Source of the DNA: Camellia lanceoleosa
Lineage: Eukaryota > Streptophyta > Magnoliopsida > Ericales > Theaceae
DNA: 64,000 nt
Direction of reading: 5' to 3'
Assembly: GCA_025200525.1 (NCBI GenBank)
Contig: CM045770.1
Coordinates: forward strand, 135,436,200 to 135,500,199
Position numbers and translations under genes: made by a program. The number at the start of each line of letters is the position of its first letter. Positions within the stretch are counted from its first letter, which is position 1. Positions 1-11,821 of the stretch are shown piece by piece. The notes beneath the pieces are model-generated. The model was given only the letters and a program-made list of their open reading frames with translations, did no database searches and was not told where the DNA came from.

Positions 1-300
1 GCCGAGAAACGTTACCAGAAAGCACCGCAAAAAGCACGAGATTCGCAGTGAAAGAGAATTAGAACAAAGCTGCGAATGATTTGAGATTTTCGACTCTGAC
101 TCCCTAGGGTTTTGAACTCTCCTCGAATTTAGAGAGAGAGCTCTCTGAGGTTTAGAGAGAGAGAGAGAGAGAGGAGAGGGACTGATCAGACTGACAGGGA
201 CGAGGTTTTAGAGAGAGAAATAGAAAAGGTTAGAGAGAGAGAGAGGGCGGTGTATTAAATACAAGAAGATTGGGGGTACGATTGACGTGGAGGCTCCGGA
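1..300 (-). promoter_or_regulatory. Candidate promoter and 5'UTR of a minus-strand gene beyond the left edge
   Basis: Read on the minus strand, this stretch runs into a CT-rich leader, typical of plant 5'UTRs. It holds a telo-box-like AAACCCTAG (104-112) and a TATA-like TATTTAATAC (252-261) about 150 bases upstream of it. The GA/CT runs at 130-175 and 205-245 fit a leader. No start codon can be assigned because the gene would begin left of base 1. The assignment is inferred from composition and motif order only; a simple GA-rich repeat is the alternative. Confidence 0.35.
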
Positions 301-810
301 GGGACTGTGGACCCACTTTGAGAATAGAGATGGGAAATGCCACAGAAATAATTTATTAAATTGTTTACAATAATCATCGGGACCTTTTTAAAATGCTTCA
401 TACCACTAATTTTGCATTACTAATACACCACTAATGATGTGACATTATATAAACTCTATCACTGATGTGAAAGTTTAACCTTTGTTTTGTTTTATTTTTT
501 TTTCTTTACATTACCACCTCATTAGTGATGTTTTTAGAACTTCAAATTTAATGCTTTAAATCACTACTCTTTTTTTAGACTTTAGAATCCTTTTGATTTC
601 AATTATTGATAGTGTGAGTTTTATATATACATAAATAGGTTCTATATATACATCGATGGTTGAGATCCTAAAGGAGTTATAGAGTCTCTAACAAAAGAGG
701 GTCCCAAGTATTTTTCAATTATTTATATAACTAGAGAAACTACATAAATCTATGTTTATATTCATATTAGACATTTGATAAAAAAAATTGATAGATTATT
801 TGATTCCTTA

Positions 811-1237
811 GAGTATCTCCAACGGTGAATCAAATTTTTCACTAAATTTAAATAAAAAAACTAATTTTCTCAATTTGATACGGCTTGCTCAAATCATGCA
901 TCAAAAGTGAAGTGGTCGACCGGTTGATTGATTGGCTGGTTGACCGGTAAGGTAATTTTTTTTTTTATTTTTTATAACCTGTTTGAACCTACCTATTTGA
1001 AAGGGAACCAGTCAACCGGTTGGTCAATCGGCCGAACAACCGTTGGTTGACGGTTGGCCCACCTCAACCAGAACGCATGGAAATGGTAAAAATCGAGTTC
1101 GTTTCTCACTTTGATGAATTTTTTGTTCTATTCTCATTTTGATACCAATTTGGTGAAACCATTAGAACTCCAAAAAGTGACATTTTTCACCAAATTTCAA
1201 ATCTGATGCAAAGTTTGGTTCACCGTTGGAGATGATC
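811..1237. mobile_element. Tourist-like (PIF/Harbinger) MITE
   Basis: The ends are imperfect terminal inverted repeats: GAGTATCTCCAACGGTGAA at the left and the complement of GATCATCTCCAACGGTGAA at the right. TTA flanks both sides (808-810 and 1238-1240), matching the 3-bp TWA target preference of PIF/Harbinger elements. The middle (905-1060) contains a second inverted repeat built from GGTTGACCGGT-type words around a poly(T) tract. No coding sequence is present. Confidence 0.6.
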
Positions 1238-1240
1238 TTA

Positions 1241-1770
1241 GACCATCTTTAATGGTTACTTAAACATTTCATCAAATTTAAATTTGATGAACAATAACTA
1301 TTTTTCTTACTCTAACGATTTTATCAAATAGTTATCAAATTGAGAATTTCACTTTTCTTTCATCAAACTGAAAATCAATGTGTCTTTCATCAAATCATTA
1401 TTAATTATCGTTGCTGAATGTCCTCCTAATATCTTTCTAGTCATCCCTGATGACCATCTCAAGGCAAAATTTGTAAAAACAAAGACACTACCCTCGACGC
1501 AAATCATCTATTCAATTGACCGATAGTTTGATAAAACTTCAAAATCATTCCTTGAAATACTAGATATCAAAGTAAATTTGTACTTAAAGGGCTTGTGTTA
1601 CATAGACTAAATAAGTCTATCTTTTTATATTTTTTGAGTCACATCAATTAACATTTCTTCTTTATTTTTCTACACATCTTTTTATAAAAGTTAAAAATAT
1701 ATTTATTTAAAATATCTCAAACTATACTTTAATAAATAAATGAAAAATTGATACACCATTAAAGATACTC
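1241..1770. mobile_element. Second Tourist-like MITE abutting the first
   Basis: The left end GACCATCTTTAATGGTTAC and the complement of the right end (GAGTATCTTTAATGGTGTA) form an inverted pair related to the TIR of the element before it. It shares the TTA at 1238-1240 with that element; CTA follows on the right. The interior around 1590-1700 resembles other MITE interiors in this window (see 11680-11821). No coding potential. Confidence 0.5.
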
Positions 1771-3128
1771 CTAGCATAACTCTCCTTGAGACCCCATCTC
1801 CATGATGAATTCATTTGATGTGAAAATCAACGGCCCATATTCTCTGATCACATCACATCCAGGGTTTAGAGATTAATATTTCATGTGGGGTCCACGTAAA
1901 CAGACGGCTTTTGTGGGTGTGTAGTGTTGATATGATTTTTTTCATGATACGGTGTGAGTGGGTTGTAGTAGATAATTTGCTCGAAGTTGGGCATGTGGTA
2001 AGAGTGTAAATAGTGGTGAAAGGACGTGCATTTGAGATAGTACGAAACTTCAGTTGGTTCCTCCATTTGGAAATTTGCTAACGTGTCGTACTGTGGACCT
2101 TGCGACGACTATTTTCCCTGAAGCGTTACGCGCAGACGCTGGTGGTAATGAATACGAGTTGGTATCTGCTGCAACACCTTTTCCATTGTGCCTTCATTTG
2201 TTTGGACCGACTAAATGAAAGTTAATTACAATTTATTGACCAGAATTGTTTGATTGGATTATGATTCGTCTTGTTTTTTTTGAAAATTCAATTTTTCATT
2301 TTTTTATTTTTTATTTTTAGTAATTTTTTTAATACTTTTTAGATAGACAATATGGGTACAATTGAAAGTATAATATTTGTGAAAATAATATTTTAAAAAA
2401 TTACTAAATACTAAAAATACAAAAAAAATAAAAATAAAATTTAGTATATTTTCCTATTTTTGTATATTTATTGATTTTTTAAAATATTTTACTTTTTAGG
2501 TACATTCAAGTTAGGTGTATCTAAAATATAAAAAATTTGTTTAAAATATTAAAAAAATTTACCAAAAATTAAATAAATAAATAAATAATTCAATTTCAAA
2601 AAATTAAATTTAGAAAATTAAAGCTAAACAAAGTGATTTGCATCCTATGTGGCCTTTTTGGAACACCAGCAGAACGCTGCGTTTTTGCAGCTTGGGGTAA
2701 AAAGCTAAATTAACTTTTTTAGGAAGAAGTGATTTGGAAAGTTCAAAAACGCTACTCTTTATGTTATTTAGGGTTATACATATGTAAAAATATAAATTTA
2801 CTAAATTGGGTAGGGGTAATTTGATTATTCTATTGTGATGTGACATTATAAGTAAATATTAATAAAAAAAAAAGTCAAAAATAATTTTTTATCAACTTCT
2901 CAAATCATTTTCTAAAAAAGTCAAAAAACTTGATAAAAAATCAAAAGTTAACTTTTTACCATCTTTCTAAAATACCCCTATGTTTGTTTTGTTATAAAAT
3001 TAGATGTCTAAAAATAATTATTATAATATATTTCATTTTCAATCTAAAAAAAAAATATGAATTTCATTTTTAGTTGACAAATTATTAAAAAAGATGTTCA
3101 AAAGGCTAATTTCTTCTTTTCAAATATA
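1771..3128. other. AT-rich noncoding stretch with degraded MITE sequence
   Basis: No gene is recognised. From about 2640 to 2985 the sequence resembles the MITE at 3129-3463 (AACGCTGCGTTTTTG near the left; AAAAAGTCAAAAAACTTGATAAAA near the right), so it is probably a diverged relative. The remainder is AT-rich and lacks long reading frames. Confidence 0.4.
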
Positions 3129-3463
3129 GTGCCATTTTGGGAAGATGCCAAAAACGCTGCGTTTTTGGCATTGTAAAAAAAAGCTGTCTGGCCAAAAATG
3201 CCGCCTTATTGCATTTGGCAAGTGACAAAAAATCTACCTTGTGAAATTACCTAAATACCCTCTATGTTAATAAATTACCTAAAATTTTAAAGTTGGGCAA
3301 GGGTATATTGGTCATTTTATTTTGATTTGATTCCATAAATAAATATTAAACCAAAAATTAAAAAAATCAGCTTTTTACCAACTTCCCAAATCACCCTAAA
3401 AAAAGCTAAAAAACTTGATAAAAAGTCAAAAGTCAACTTTTTACCAACTTCCCAAAACAGCCC
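3129..3463. mobile_element. MITE with GGGCTGTTTTGGGAAG-type ends
   Basis: The left end GTGCCATTTTGGGAAG pairs with the complement of the right end GGGCTGTTTTGGGAAG at 13 of 16 positions. ATA lies on both sides (3126-3128, 3464-3466), a possible 3-bp TSD. A perfect hairpin, TGCCAAAAACGC and its complement separated by one base, sits just inside the left end. No coding sequence. Confidence 0.5.
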
Positions 3464-4528
3464 ATAGTGTTTGTTGAAAATGCAAAAGGAGCTTTTGGAC
3501 ATTAAGGCCTTGTTTCGTTGTTTTTCAGGACAAAATTTCAGGAAATTTTTTAAAAACTAGAAATTAATTTGATAAAAATAAATATTAAAAAAATATTTTT
3601 AAATTTTTAAAAATTATTTGTGACCTTCCTAAAGATAAAATTATGTAAAAATGATAAGTATTTTTGATTTTTTTCATTTCTTTCACCAAATTAATTTTTA
3701 ACTTTCTACAAAAAAAAAATAAAAAAATAAAAAAAATACTGAACACGTTTTTGAAAATCAAACCAAATATGCGTCTTTCCAAAGATTTGTAAGTAATGGT
3801 AATCCGATTTCTAAATTTTCTTTCTTTATTTTTCTGAATGGGACTTGTAACATATTTTAAACATTACTATTTTTTTTATTAATGGGCAAAAAATTAAATT
3901 TTATTAATGAAGCAATATTTAAATAATGAAAAATTTATTATGAAATCCCCTTTTTAAGTACTTGTTTCCCAATTAGTCCATAACATATTCTTTTATTTTA
4001 ATAAGTTCCTATTATTTGGATATTGATGTACCAAATCTTAATTATCATATTTAAGATATTTTATAAATAATTTTACCCTTACAAATATTTTTTTGAACCT
4101 TTAGCGATTTAGTGGTGTGGACATTCATATTTGACAACGTGAATATTCACATCACGAAACATTTGCATAATCAATGTGAACATTAATGTGCTATTTAACC
4201 TATTATCACTAGAGATATTTTAATAATTATGTTACTCATAAGACTTATTGAAATATAAAAAAATAATTTGAATTAAGTAAAATATCAATAGGAAAAAATA
4301 GATTTATTAATAAATGCCCGAATAATAATATAGTAGCCTCCCATGTAACAGTTACCAAATATGTTTGGTTGGTGTCTCAAATGTATAATATATTTAGCAA
4401 ACCTGTATATTATATAAGTAAAATGGAATTTTTGGTAAGAAACTTTAGTTTTAATATCTCATACTAATTTTTTAAATTTTCTTAATTTTAAATAATTAAT
4501 AAAATTTTCATTAGCTAGCTTCCATTTA
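3464..4528. other. AT-rich intergenic sequence
   Basis: I see no gene, RNA or well-bounded repeat here. The A/T-rich runs around 3540-3770 look like decayed MITE sequence (GGCCTTGTTTCGTTG near 3506). Confidence 0.4.
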
Positions 4529-5860
4529 ACTTTTATTTTACAATCGCACATCGAAAAAAGAAGAAAAAAATGAATTGTGTCACTTACATAAAATGAATCT
4601 TATGCTCCCATTTAATATTATAGTATTGTACATATTTCAGTTCAAGACACTTTAAATTTTAATAAAATAAAATTTAAAATTTTAATTAATTAATTTTTGT
4701 GTAAACCGATTAGTTTTTGGACCTAACTGATTAAGTTGAACCGTTTTCGATTTAAATGATTCCTTAGTTTAATCGTGATTTTAGTGGTTTTATCAAAATA
4801 TATTGGTTAGATTTGTTTGATTCGAAATAAACTGAAGATTGACCTAATTAAATATTGAACGGCTAAGATTGTTTGATTAGAAATAAACTTTCTACTTGAA
4901 CAGTTATTAACTTTTATTTTACAATCCCATTTCAGGAAAAGAAACAAAAAGTAAGTTGTTTCACTTATATAAATTGAATCTTATACTTTCATTTAATATT
5001 GTGGTATTGTGCATGTTTCGGTTAAAGACCGTTTAAATTTTAAAATAAAATTTAAAAGTTTTAATTAATTGATTTTTGTGTAAATTGGTTGGTTTTTTGA
5101 CTTAGCCGATTAGACTAAATCATTTTCAGTTTGACTGATTCACTATTTAACCGCGATTTTAGTGGTTTTATCAAAATATATTGGTTAGATTTGTTTGATT
5201 CGATAACCTGATTAAAAATTGAATGACTGAAATTGCTTAATTAAAAATGAATTTCCCACTCAAACAATTATTAAATTTTATTTTATAATCCCACATCGAG
5301 AAAAGAAGGACAAAAAAATAAGTTGTTTCACTATATAAACTTTATACTCCCATTTAATATTGTAGTGTTGTGCATATTTCAGTTCAAGACAATTTATATT
5401 TTAAAATTAAAATAAAATTTAAAAGTTTTAATTAATTAATTTTTGTATAAATTGGTTGGTCTTTTGACCTAGCCGATAGGTTGAACCATTTTTTATTTGA
5501 CTAAGGCCTTGTTTGGGGAGTGGCTATTTTAGCCAAAAAGTCAAAAAATCAACTAAAACTTGTCACATCACCTCTCTACTTTTCTGCACATCTTTTCGTA
5601 AAAAGCCAAAAAGTTACTAAAATAGCATGTTCCCAAACGAGGCCTAATTCACTGGCTAAATCGCGATTTTAGCGATTTTATCAAAATATATTGGTTAGAT
5701 TTGTTTAATTCGAAATAAATTAAAGATTGACCAAATTAAATATTAAACGGGTAAGATTGCCCAAATAAGTGTTAACTTTTATTTTACGCAATTTTCACAT
5801 TAAGAAAAGAAGGAAAAAGTAAGTGATTTCACTTATATAAAGCGAATCTTATGATCCTAT
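4529..5860. repeat. Tandem array of about 370-bp units (three full and one partial)
   Basis: Units begin near 4529, 4909, 5275 and 5772, each with a form of ACTTTTATTTTACAATCCCA. Shared landmarks follow in order: TTTCACTTATATAAA, CCCATTTAATATT, a TTTAATTAATTAATTTTTG tract and TTTTATCAAAATATATTGG. The third unit is longer because a 140-bp MITE sits in it (5505-5644). The unit carries no reading frame. Confidence 0.75.
5505..5644. mobile_element. 140-bp Tourist-like MITE inside the tandem array
   Basis: The ends GGCCTTGTTTGGGGAGTGGC and the complement of the right end GGCCTCGTTTGGGAACATGC are inverted repeats that also share CTATTTTAG. TAA is duplicated on both sides (5502-5504, 5645-5647). 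The neighbouring array unit (about 5130) has the uninterrupted sequence, which supports the boundaries. GGCCTTGTTTGGG is a typical Tourist-type terminus. Confidence 0.8.
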
Positions 5861-8565
5861 GTAACACCGCCAAATAATTAACATAAGAAAACACAGACTT
5901 ATTCTAACAATATGATCTTGTTTCCAACTTAATAACTTCCATTGCATAAATGTATACGAGATATAATGCCTCATCGTTAACATCATCATCAAATCTCTAA
6001 CATTTATATTCATTATACTGTAGAGATTAACAAAAGTATTCTACATGCAATTATACATTTAACATTTCTTAGAATATGAATCTATAGCATGTGGCATATC
6101 AAGTTGAATACAATTTAATGCCCTCATGGGCTACAAGTTCCAAGGCTTATGCCCGATTACACAAAATGGTTATCGAAATCCATACATGTAAAGCTTCCTT
6201 GCCACAAAATATCAACAAAAAAATAGCCTTATGCCTCAAAATACACTCCAGTCAGACACCTATTTTAACCGCTTCTTAAGACTTAAGCACTTCACTGAAC
6301 ACTCAATGATGAAACGTTATGCTATGCAAACTGCTCCAAATCTTCAAAGAAAATATTTGGTTTCAAGCTTTTAAAACCTAAACCTTGCACCCCTTTTGGA
6401 CAAAACCTTTTTTTTTAGCTCGACCACCGAGAACAATATGGCCAATAGATAGCCAAAGATGTTATTTTGACCGAACACAGACACCTCATGGTCATTGGGC
6501 CTTGTTCAAGATAGCGTATATTTTATAGTTGCCAGCTACTCCCATGCACATGCTTTGGACCAGCTGTATTCTTTACAGATATTTCCGACGTGAGAAGTTG
6601 TTTTTTTGTAAATACAACACCCCCTTTCATGGTTTGGAGTTAGAAAAATTCCGCAAAAGCCTATATAGATATTAATAATACATACATTTTACTGCTTAAA
6701 CTTGAAGCCTTTGTTTAGATTCTGAACACAATTTCAGCTCCTTGAGAGTGTTTAGCTTTGTGGTTTGTGAACTAAAGAACAAATTTCTTTTTTCAAGAGG
6801 TGATCTTTGAACTCTTTAACCATCTTTTCTCTCTTTTTTTCTTGGACTTTCATAATCGATTTCAGAGTTGTTTTTAAGCTTAAAATGTAATTAAAGCTTT
6901 GTTAAAGTAAGTGTGCTAGCCATCCTTCCATTGGCTAGCTTACTAGTTGTGCACCCTTTTGTTTTCTTTCAATTTTTTTTCTTTTTCACTTTATTTGCAA
7001 ATTTTAGCACCTTTTTAGTAATCGCTTTAGGTTATTTTTGTGTGATATGAATTGAATATGAGCTTGTCAAATGGTCTTAGTCCTCTCCACTATTTGTGCT
7101 CTTACTTCCTATGTTTTGAATATCATATTTGTTGTTAGTTGTAAGTCCTCTCGGATTTGGCGTTTGAGATTATAGGGCCAATTCGCTGAGTTGATTGTAT
7201 TTTTGCTTTCCTTATGCAACTTGGAACCATATGGTCATGGGAGGAATAGAGCTTAGACTTAGCCACCCCACCACAAGTTTGTTTAACTAGTGTAAATTTC
7301 TTTACTTTCTATTATTGTTGTCCACCTTGAGGCTAGAGTAGTAGCTTCGTGGTCAAAGTGTTGAAAACTCTATTATCGATCATTTTTCAAACATGGAAAT
7401 GAATGTCTCATCCTTGTTCCATGAAAAAGAGGAGTTGTCAACAACTTTGGGTCAAATTGTGTGTTTAAGCTGATAGATAGCTTACTTTTTGTCTTTTTTT
7501 TTCCTTATTTGCTTTGTCGCTCAAAAGAGGCTTTTATCGAAGAAGTGTTGAAAACTCTCTCCTAGTTCCAATTTGAAGCATGGAAAGGGATGTTTCATCA
7601 TTATTCCATGAGTAAGGAGATGAGTTGACAACACTTTTTGTTGTTACTTTTTTTTATTTTTTTTTTTATTTTATGATCATCACGATCATCTTGTGTGACT
7701 TGATGATTTGTGAGTGAAGTATGCCTACATCTTCCTTGACAAATTCTCATGATACAAAGGAGGTAAGGAGAATAGCTTTGTTTTGTGTTTAGCCAAGTCT
7801 TTCGTTTTCAATGATCATCATGCAAACAAATTTGCAATGATTGATGATTTAAGAAGAAAATCTACTCTCATTGACAATCAACATGATAGAGAGGTGGAGC
7901 ATAAGGTACAAATTTTTGAAAACCCTTTATCTTGCTCGTTCCTTCGCTCCATTGCTACGTAGTAAGGGTATTCTTTTCAAAAACAAGGCCAACCGCACAT
8001 TACTTCTATAATGCTAACTATCTCATCAAAGCAAGTGCCATTGTATGCGAAAGTGGTTTTTTCCAAAAAATAACATATTTTTAGAACAAAACGAACTATT
8101 TTCCGATCAGAACAAAGGCAAAATTTTTCTGCAACAAAATAGAGAGGTTTCAGGAGGATGTTCTCGCCAGTATATGTGACCTCGCCACTCATTCAAGTCC
8201 ATTTGATTAGCTTTGAGATTCATATTATGTAATTAATTAGTTGCTTTCATTCCTAGACTTGTAATAATTAATTTGTTCATTCATTTGTGTTTGTAATAAT
8301 TAGTTAATTAAGCTATTTGGACCCTCTTGTAATGACAAATTTGTAATATGTGATATATATCTTCCAACCCCATTTCTTTTTCGCTTTTTGATTTATATGC
8401 GTTACCGTGGATTGTATCCATATTTTTCGCTTTTTCATATCATTGTCATGCTTTGCATTCACTATTGCATACATTAAGATTTGTTCATCATTTTTAATAT
8501 CATTGTCATTTCCTACTTGCTTAAATACGCAGCACTACCACGTGCTTTTGAGTTAATCCATATGA
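5861..8565. other. Noncoding region left of the assembly gap
   Basis: No gene is recognised. Short frames such as 6091-6279 lack domain-like composition. Two similar motifs, near 7418-7455 (TTCCATGAAAAAGAGGAG then GTCAACAACTTT) and 7600-7640 (TTCCATGAGTAAGGAGATGAG then TGACAACACTTTT), suggest an old internal duplication, perhaps in a non-autonomous transposon. Confidence 0.35.
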
Positions 8566-8665
8566 NNNNNNNNNNNNNNNNNNNNNNNNNNNNNNNNNNN
8601 NNNNNNNNNNNNNNNNNNNNNNNNNNNNNNNNNNNNNNNNNNNNNNNNNNNNNNNNNNNNNNNNN
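8566..8665. other. Assembly gap (100 N)
   Basis: Exactly 100 N bases, the conventional placeholder for a gap of unknown size. The sequence on its right begins the internal end of a copia element (see 8737-8905), so the missing piece is probably retroelement. Confidence 0.99.
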
Positions 8666-8736
8666 ATAGGGTTTGGAGTAGCCATTGAAGGATCGCTACG
8701 ATTATTTGCTCGTAGGTGCTTAGAGCTCTGATACCA

Positions 8737-8905
8737 TAAAGAAAATGTGATTCATTTCATTTAATACTGTTTATAGAGAGATCTAGAACATTATATAGAC
8801 ATGTGATACAATTGCTTAACCATAACTACTATCTACTTAACCTAACCATAACTACTATCTACTTAACCCAACCATAACTACATGCATCTAACTATAATTC
8901 TAACA
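8737..8905 (-). mobile_element. Ty1/copia LTR with adjacent primer binding site
   Basis: On the minus strand the LTR starts TGTTAGAATTATAGTTAG, contains a TATA-like TATATAATG, and is followed directly by TGGTATCAGAGC (8725-8736 on the plus strand), the binding site for initiator methionine tRNA. It is therefore the 5' LTR of a copia-type element whose body reads left into the gap. Inside are two and a half copies of a 26-bp repeat, AACCATAACTACTATCTACT (about 8818-8875). Confidence 0.75.
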
Positions 8906-9010
8906 AACTAACAACTTACTCTGAGGAGGGTCAACTAAGGCTACAGGCTGCAACTCATATTGCAACCTTGACATGTATAGCTTGAGCTACAGCTAAGCAT
9001 GATCCACTTG

Positions 9011-9125
9011 ATCTATCTGTGCCTTTGGCTGTGGCTAAGGCTGAGGCTGAGGCTGAGGCTACACCCTTGGCTACGATTGCGACTGCAACCTTGACCATGA
9101 CTGTGACTGTGGTTGAGGTTGCCTT
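9011..9125. repeat. GGCTGA-type hexanucleotide repeat
   Basis: A run of GGCTRA/GGCTGA words at about 9030-9061 is followed by degenerate copies (CTGTGACTGTGGTTGAGG). The open frame across it (9019-9273) is a product of the repeat. No gene is supported. Confidence 0.5.
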
Positions 9126-9244
9126 GTGTCTATGCTCAACTTGTCATCTTCATCAGTTATCTTATCATTTTATTCTTTTAATTTGTTTAATTTTTTTCTA
9201 CTCTATTGTGCTAGATGATTCTCTTTTTTTTTTTTTCTTTTTTT

Positions 9245-9480
9245 GTTTAAATCATAAAATTACCTTATTCTAATTTTTAATTTTTAACCCACTTTTTTAT
9301 ATAATAATATTTTTAAAAAAACATACATATAACAAATTAAATCATAAAAATTTATCGCCACAAAATTACCTTATTTAATAATATTTTAAATTAAGCATAC
9401 ATATATTTTTATGTATAACAAATTAATTTATTATCATAAAATTACCTTAATTAAGTGTAAATTTTTAACTTAATTTTTTA
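9245..9480. repeat. AT-rich degenerate repeat, family copy 1
   Basis: It holds repeated forms of AACAAATTAAATCATAAA, AAAATTACCTTA and TAATAACATTTTAAATTAA. The same words fill 17092-17440, so the two stretches are copies of one AT-rich repeat family. Confidence 0.55.
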
Positions 9481-9642
9481 TTGAATAACATTCTAAATTA
9501 GGACATTTATGGATAAAAAAAACTCTTAAGACTAAATAGATCAACATTCTCTCATATGAAATTTATGGATAAATTTTCCTATTTGTAAATTTCTATCCAA
9601 ATTTATAATTCAAATATAATTTTAAAAAACTAAGCTGAACTA

Positions 9643-9735
9643 GTGGTTTTTTTTTTTTTTTTTTATCAACGGAAAAAAGAATATACATTAATGAAACCAA
9701 AGGATACACATCAATAAAAAAAATAAAATAAAATA
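9643..9735 (-). mobile_element. Probable LINE 3' tail stub
   Basis: A poly(T) run is followed by ATCAACGGAAAAAAGAATATAC and an AT-rich stretch. Read on the minus strand this is an AT-rich 3'UTR ending in poly(A), the form shared by other LINE ends in this window. No TSD was found, so the right boundary is uncertain. Confidence 0.35.
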
Positions 9736-10258
9736 AAAATTTTAAAAACCGTGCAAAGATGCATAACGCGGAAGAAACCCTACATTTCAAATTAAGGTTG
9801 GATTTCATATATATATTTTATTTATTTTTCCTATGCTCCCAACTGTTTCAGTTTTCATTGATAATTCACATATGGAGATTGAGATTATGTTTTTGTTTCC
9901 ATGATGCAATTATTACACATTCTTTTAATGTTCATATGGAGACCCTTGTGATGTTTTCTTCCCATGACCCATGCAATTGCCATACATTGTTCATGCCTAC
10001 CATTTTTTTTCTTCTCCTCTTTTCTGTCTCACTATTTTAATTTATTTAGGGTCAAAATTTTCATAGTATTTTCTCTTTTAATGCTCTTTATATGAGATAG
10101 TGAAGGAACAATGGATTAAGCTATATTCACATATCCAAAGCCATGAGTTCTCTTTCACTCATCAAAATCTAATTATACATGTTTTCCCCATCTTGTGAAA
10201 AGAAGATGTCTCAATTTAATATTTTCAGGAGAATTTCAGAAAAATGACAAAAGGAAAA

Positions 10259-10280
10259 ATATATATATATATATATATAT
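10259..10280. repeat. (AT)n microsatellite
   Basis: Eleven uninterrupted AT dinucleotides. Confidence 0.95.
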
Positions 10281-10683
10281 TGTAAATTAATAGAGTGCGT
10301 GAGACATATGCTCAGTACAAATAAGAATTGTATTTTGCACTCCAATGATTGTAATTATCTGATATGTTTCTTAATTTTATTTTATTTTTTAATATTCTAC
10401 CAACACTTTAACTTGTTATGGTTCATTTGATATAAAATACTTAAAATACTAGTAGTCCATCCACCCATGCAATGCTCACGACAAATAGACATATAGTCCC
10501 CAAAAATGATTCTTAGCAATATATGATTACAAAATAGTTTCATGTATGTAACTGATAAACAAGAAAAAGAAAGAGAATAAATAAATAAATAAAAACCTAT
10601 TCTAAATAAAATATTAAATAAAATCATCATATATTTGGAAATAAGATATTTGGTTTGGGAAATTTTTATTAACTTCATTTGGC

Positions 10684-10689
<6 letters not shown>

Positions 10690-10743
<54 letters not shown>
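10690..10743. repeat. (GA)n microsatellite
   Basis: About 27 uninterrupted GA dinucleotides. The surrounding 9.7-11.4 kb holds no recognisable gene. Confidence 0.95.
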
Positions 10744-10746
<3 letters not shown>

Positions 10747-11424
10747 TGTCTTATTTATATTTCCTATTCTTGTATGAAGCAATCACGGTGTCACATTCTT
10801 AATAATACACCCATTCCTTTGGTAAAGTCCTGTTATAAATTCCTTACAGAGTAACACTACACAAAAGATGTATAACAAACATTGTACACATTGAAATTTA
10901 TTTATGGGTTTCTCATCCATTTCTTCATTTTCTTGCTTCTGAGAGTGTCATGAATGTTGCAGGCATTAATGGAGTCATCACCAAAAGAGATCATGCCAGG
11001 TAAGAAGAGAAATATAACATGTTCTATCATTGCAATACAAATTTTCTTGCATTTATTCGACACCATGCAATAGGAAACTTTAAAATTAAAATAAATAAAT
11101 AGTTGAAGAATTCTAACTATGCACATTGATGTCAATGTCATTTATCATGATTTCTGGTGATATTGTCGATATTTTAGGTCACTTTTTTTAAATTTACATT
11201 GCTCACTTATTGCTGAAAATTCAAAACCTAGTAACACGTCCTTGAGTTTGTGTTCTACTCCTAGTGAGCATTATACCTATCCCTCATTTCAAAAGTCAAG
11301 GCTCTTTCGATGATGAGTGTGCGGATTTGAAAATACTGACTTAGTCTTAAACCAGTTTATTCAATGCTAAGCATAATGAGCACAAGGACTTCAAAAGGAC
11401 CTATTTTCATCCTATGAACTTTAA

Positions 11425-11670
11425 GGGGTTTCGTTTGGGAAGAAGAGTTGGGTTAGATTAGATTGGGTTTTGGGTTATTTTAGTTACAAAAAGAATAAAT
11501 AGGCTTTTTAGTCTAATAAAACAAAATATCACATCTAACACATAATCATTACATTATTTTTCTTACAAAAAGTCAAAAAAACCAAAGAAACCCTTTCCAA
11601 ACGAGACTTTTTAGCCCCATGTTAAAATAGCCAAAAAACTAAAAAGTTAACCCACTTCCCAAACAAACCC
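11425..11670. mobile_element. Tourist-like MITE
   Basis: The left end GGGGTTTCGTTTGGGAAG is an inverted match to the right end (complement GGGTTTGTTTGGGAAGTGGG). TAA precedes and AAA follows, a decayed 3-bp TSD. The interior includes TTACAAAAAGTCAAAAAAACC-type sequence common to relatives at 5505 and 45770. Confidence 0.6.
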
Positions 11671-11679
11671 AAAGTTTCC

Positions 11680-11821
11680 AAGTTTGGCATCCCAATATAA
11701 GTGCACTTATTCCATCTTTTTATCTTTTTTGGGTCACATCAATCAACATTTCCTCTCTACTTTTTCTACACATAATACAAAAAAAGTCAAAAAGTGCACT
11801 TATTCTAAACTTCCCAAACTT
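11680..11821. mobile_element. Short foldback MITE
   Basis: AAGTTTGG near the left and CCCAAACTT at the right are inverted ends, with ATAAGTGCACTTATT (left) mirrored by AAGTGCACTTATTC (right). The middle, GGGTCACATCAATCAACATTT, also occurs in the MITE interior near 1640. TSD not resolved. Confidence 0.45.
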
